Below the pieces are notes generated by a model that worked only from the letters and a program-made list of their open reading frames with translations, had not been told where the DNA came from and made no database searches. 64,000 bases of DNA, taken from an uncultured Syntrophobacterales bacterium (lineage in GTDB: Bacteria; Desulfobacterota; Syntrophia; Syntrophales; UBA5619). Shown here piece after piece: positions 62,254-64,000 of the stretch; position 1 is the stretch's first letter, and every line of letters starts with the position of its first letter. A program made the translations under genes and the position numbers. The stretch is taken from positions 16,620 to 80,619 of the forward strand of contig CAIYSL010000015.1 in the NCBI GenBank assembly GCA_903928915.1, read 5' to 3'.

Positions 62254-64000
<1,747 letters not shown>

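Overview
The window is a gene-dense, high-GC chromosomal segment without rRNA, tRNA, CRISPR arrays, insertion sequences or phage genes. Gene content points to an anaerobic deltaproteobacterium (Desulfobacterota), most likely a Syntrophus/Syntrophobacterales-like organism. The clues are an acyl-CoA dehydrogenase with its own EtfBA, a PaaK-ACT pair, a Geobacter/Syntrophus-type pilin under a sigma-54 promoter, a TGA-coded (selenocysteine) OsmC-like protein, a Wsp-type chemosensory operon and two tripartite-tricarboxylate-transporter binding proteins. The lineage is an inference from gene content, not from a marker tree.

Layout. 1-2789: end of a tctCBA solute transporter operon. 2786-5571: rRNA methyltransferase, glutamate racemase and a SagB-type oxidoreductase. 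5582-6944: universal stress protein and hemolysin-III protein. 7080-9532: ilvBN behind a complete transcription attenuator with an Ile-rich leader peptide. 9618-18979: a ChaN-like lipoprotein, a lone type IV pilin, an O-methyltransferase, a TfoX-N protein, an OsmC-like selenoprotein, M20 and M50 peptidases, a tandem-domain ThyX homologue and MenG/UbiE. 19211-26099: the phosphate regulon pstSCAB-phoU-phoR-phoB with a likely Pho box. 26223-31374: pyruvate kinase, an HD protein and the acyl-CoA dehydrogenase/EtfBA operon. 31445-40861: lipoproteins, FtsH, a histidine phosphatase, a YbaK/thioredoxin/Nudix operon, a GGDDF-domain protein and a nucleoside-gate membrane protein.

40938-50133 is a seven-gene chemosensory operon with exactly the order of the Pseudomonas wspABCDEF-R operon. 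Its last gene joins a WspR-like receiver to a PP2C/SpoIIE serine phosphatase instead of a GGDEF diguanylate cyclase. This is the most interesting system in the window: a surface-sensing type pathway apparently rewired to a phosphatase (partner-switching) output. It is followed, outward, by paaK with an ACT-domain gene, a 704-residue lipoprotein of unknown function, and a four-gene minus-strand operon (MBL-fold hydrolase, amidohydrolase, TctC-like binding protein, D-hydroxyacid dehydrogenase) that looks catabolic. The window closes with gyrB (incomplete), gyrA and a translationally coupled patatin-like lipoprotein.

Many start codons were moved from the longest reading frame to a downstream start by Shine-Dalgarno spacing, family N-termini or overlap with the upstream gene. 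Two genes seem to use AUU or AUC starts. Promoters given are visual matches to sigma-70 or sigma-54 consensus and have not been tested.
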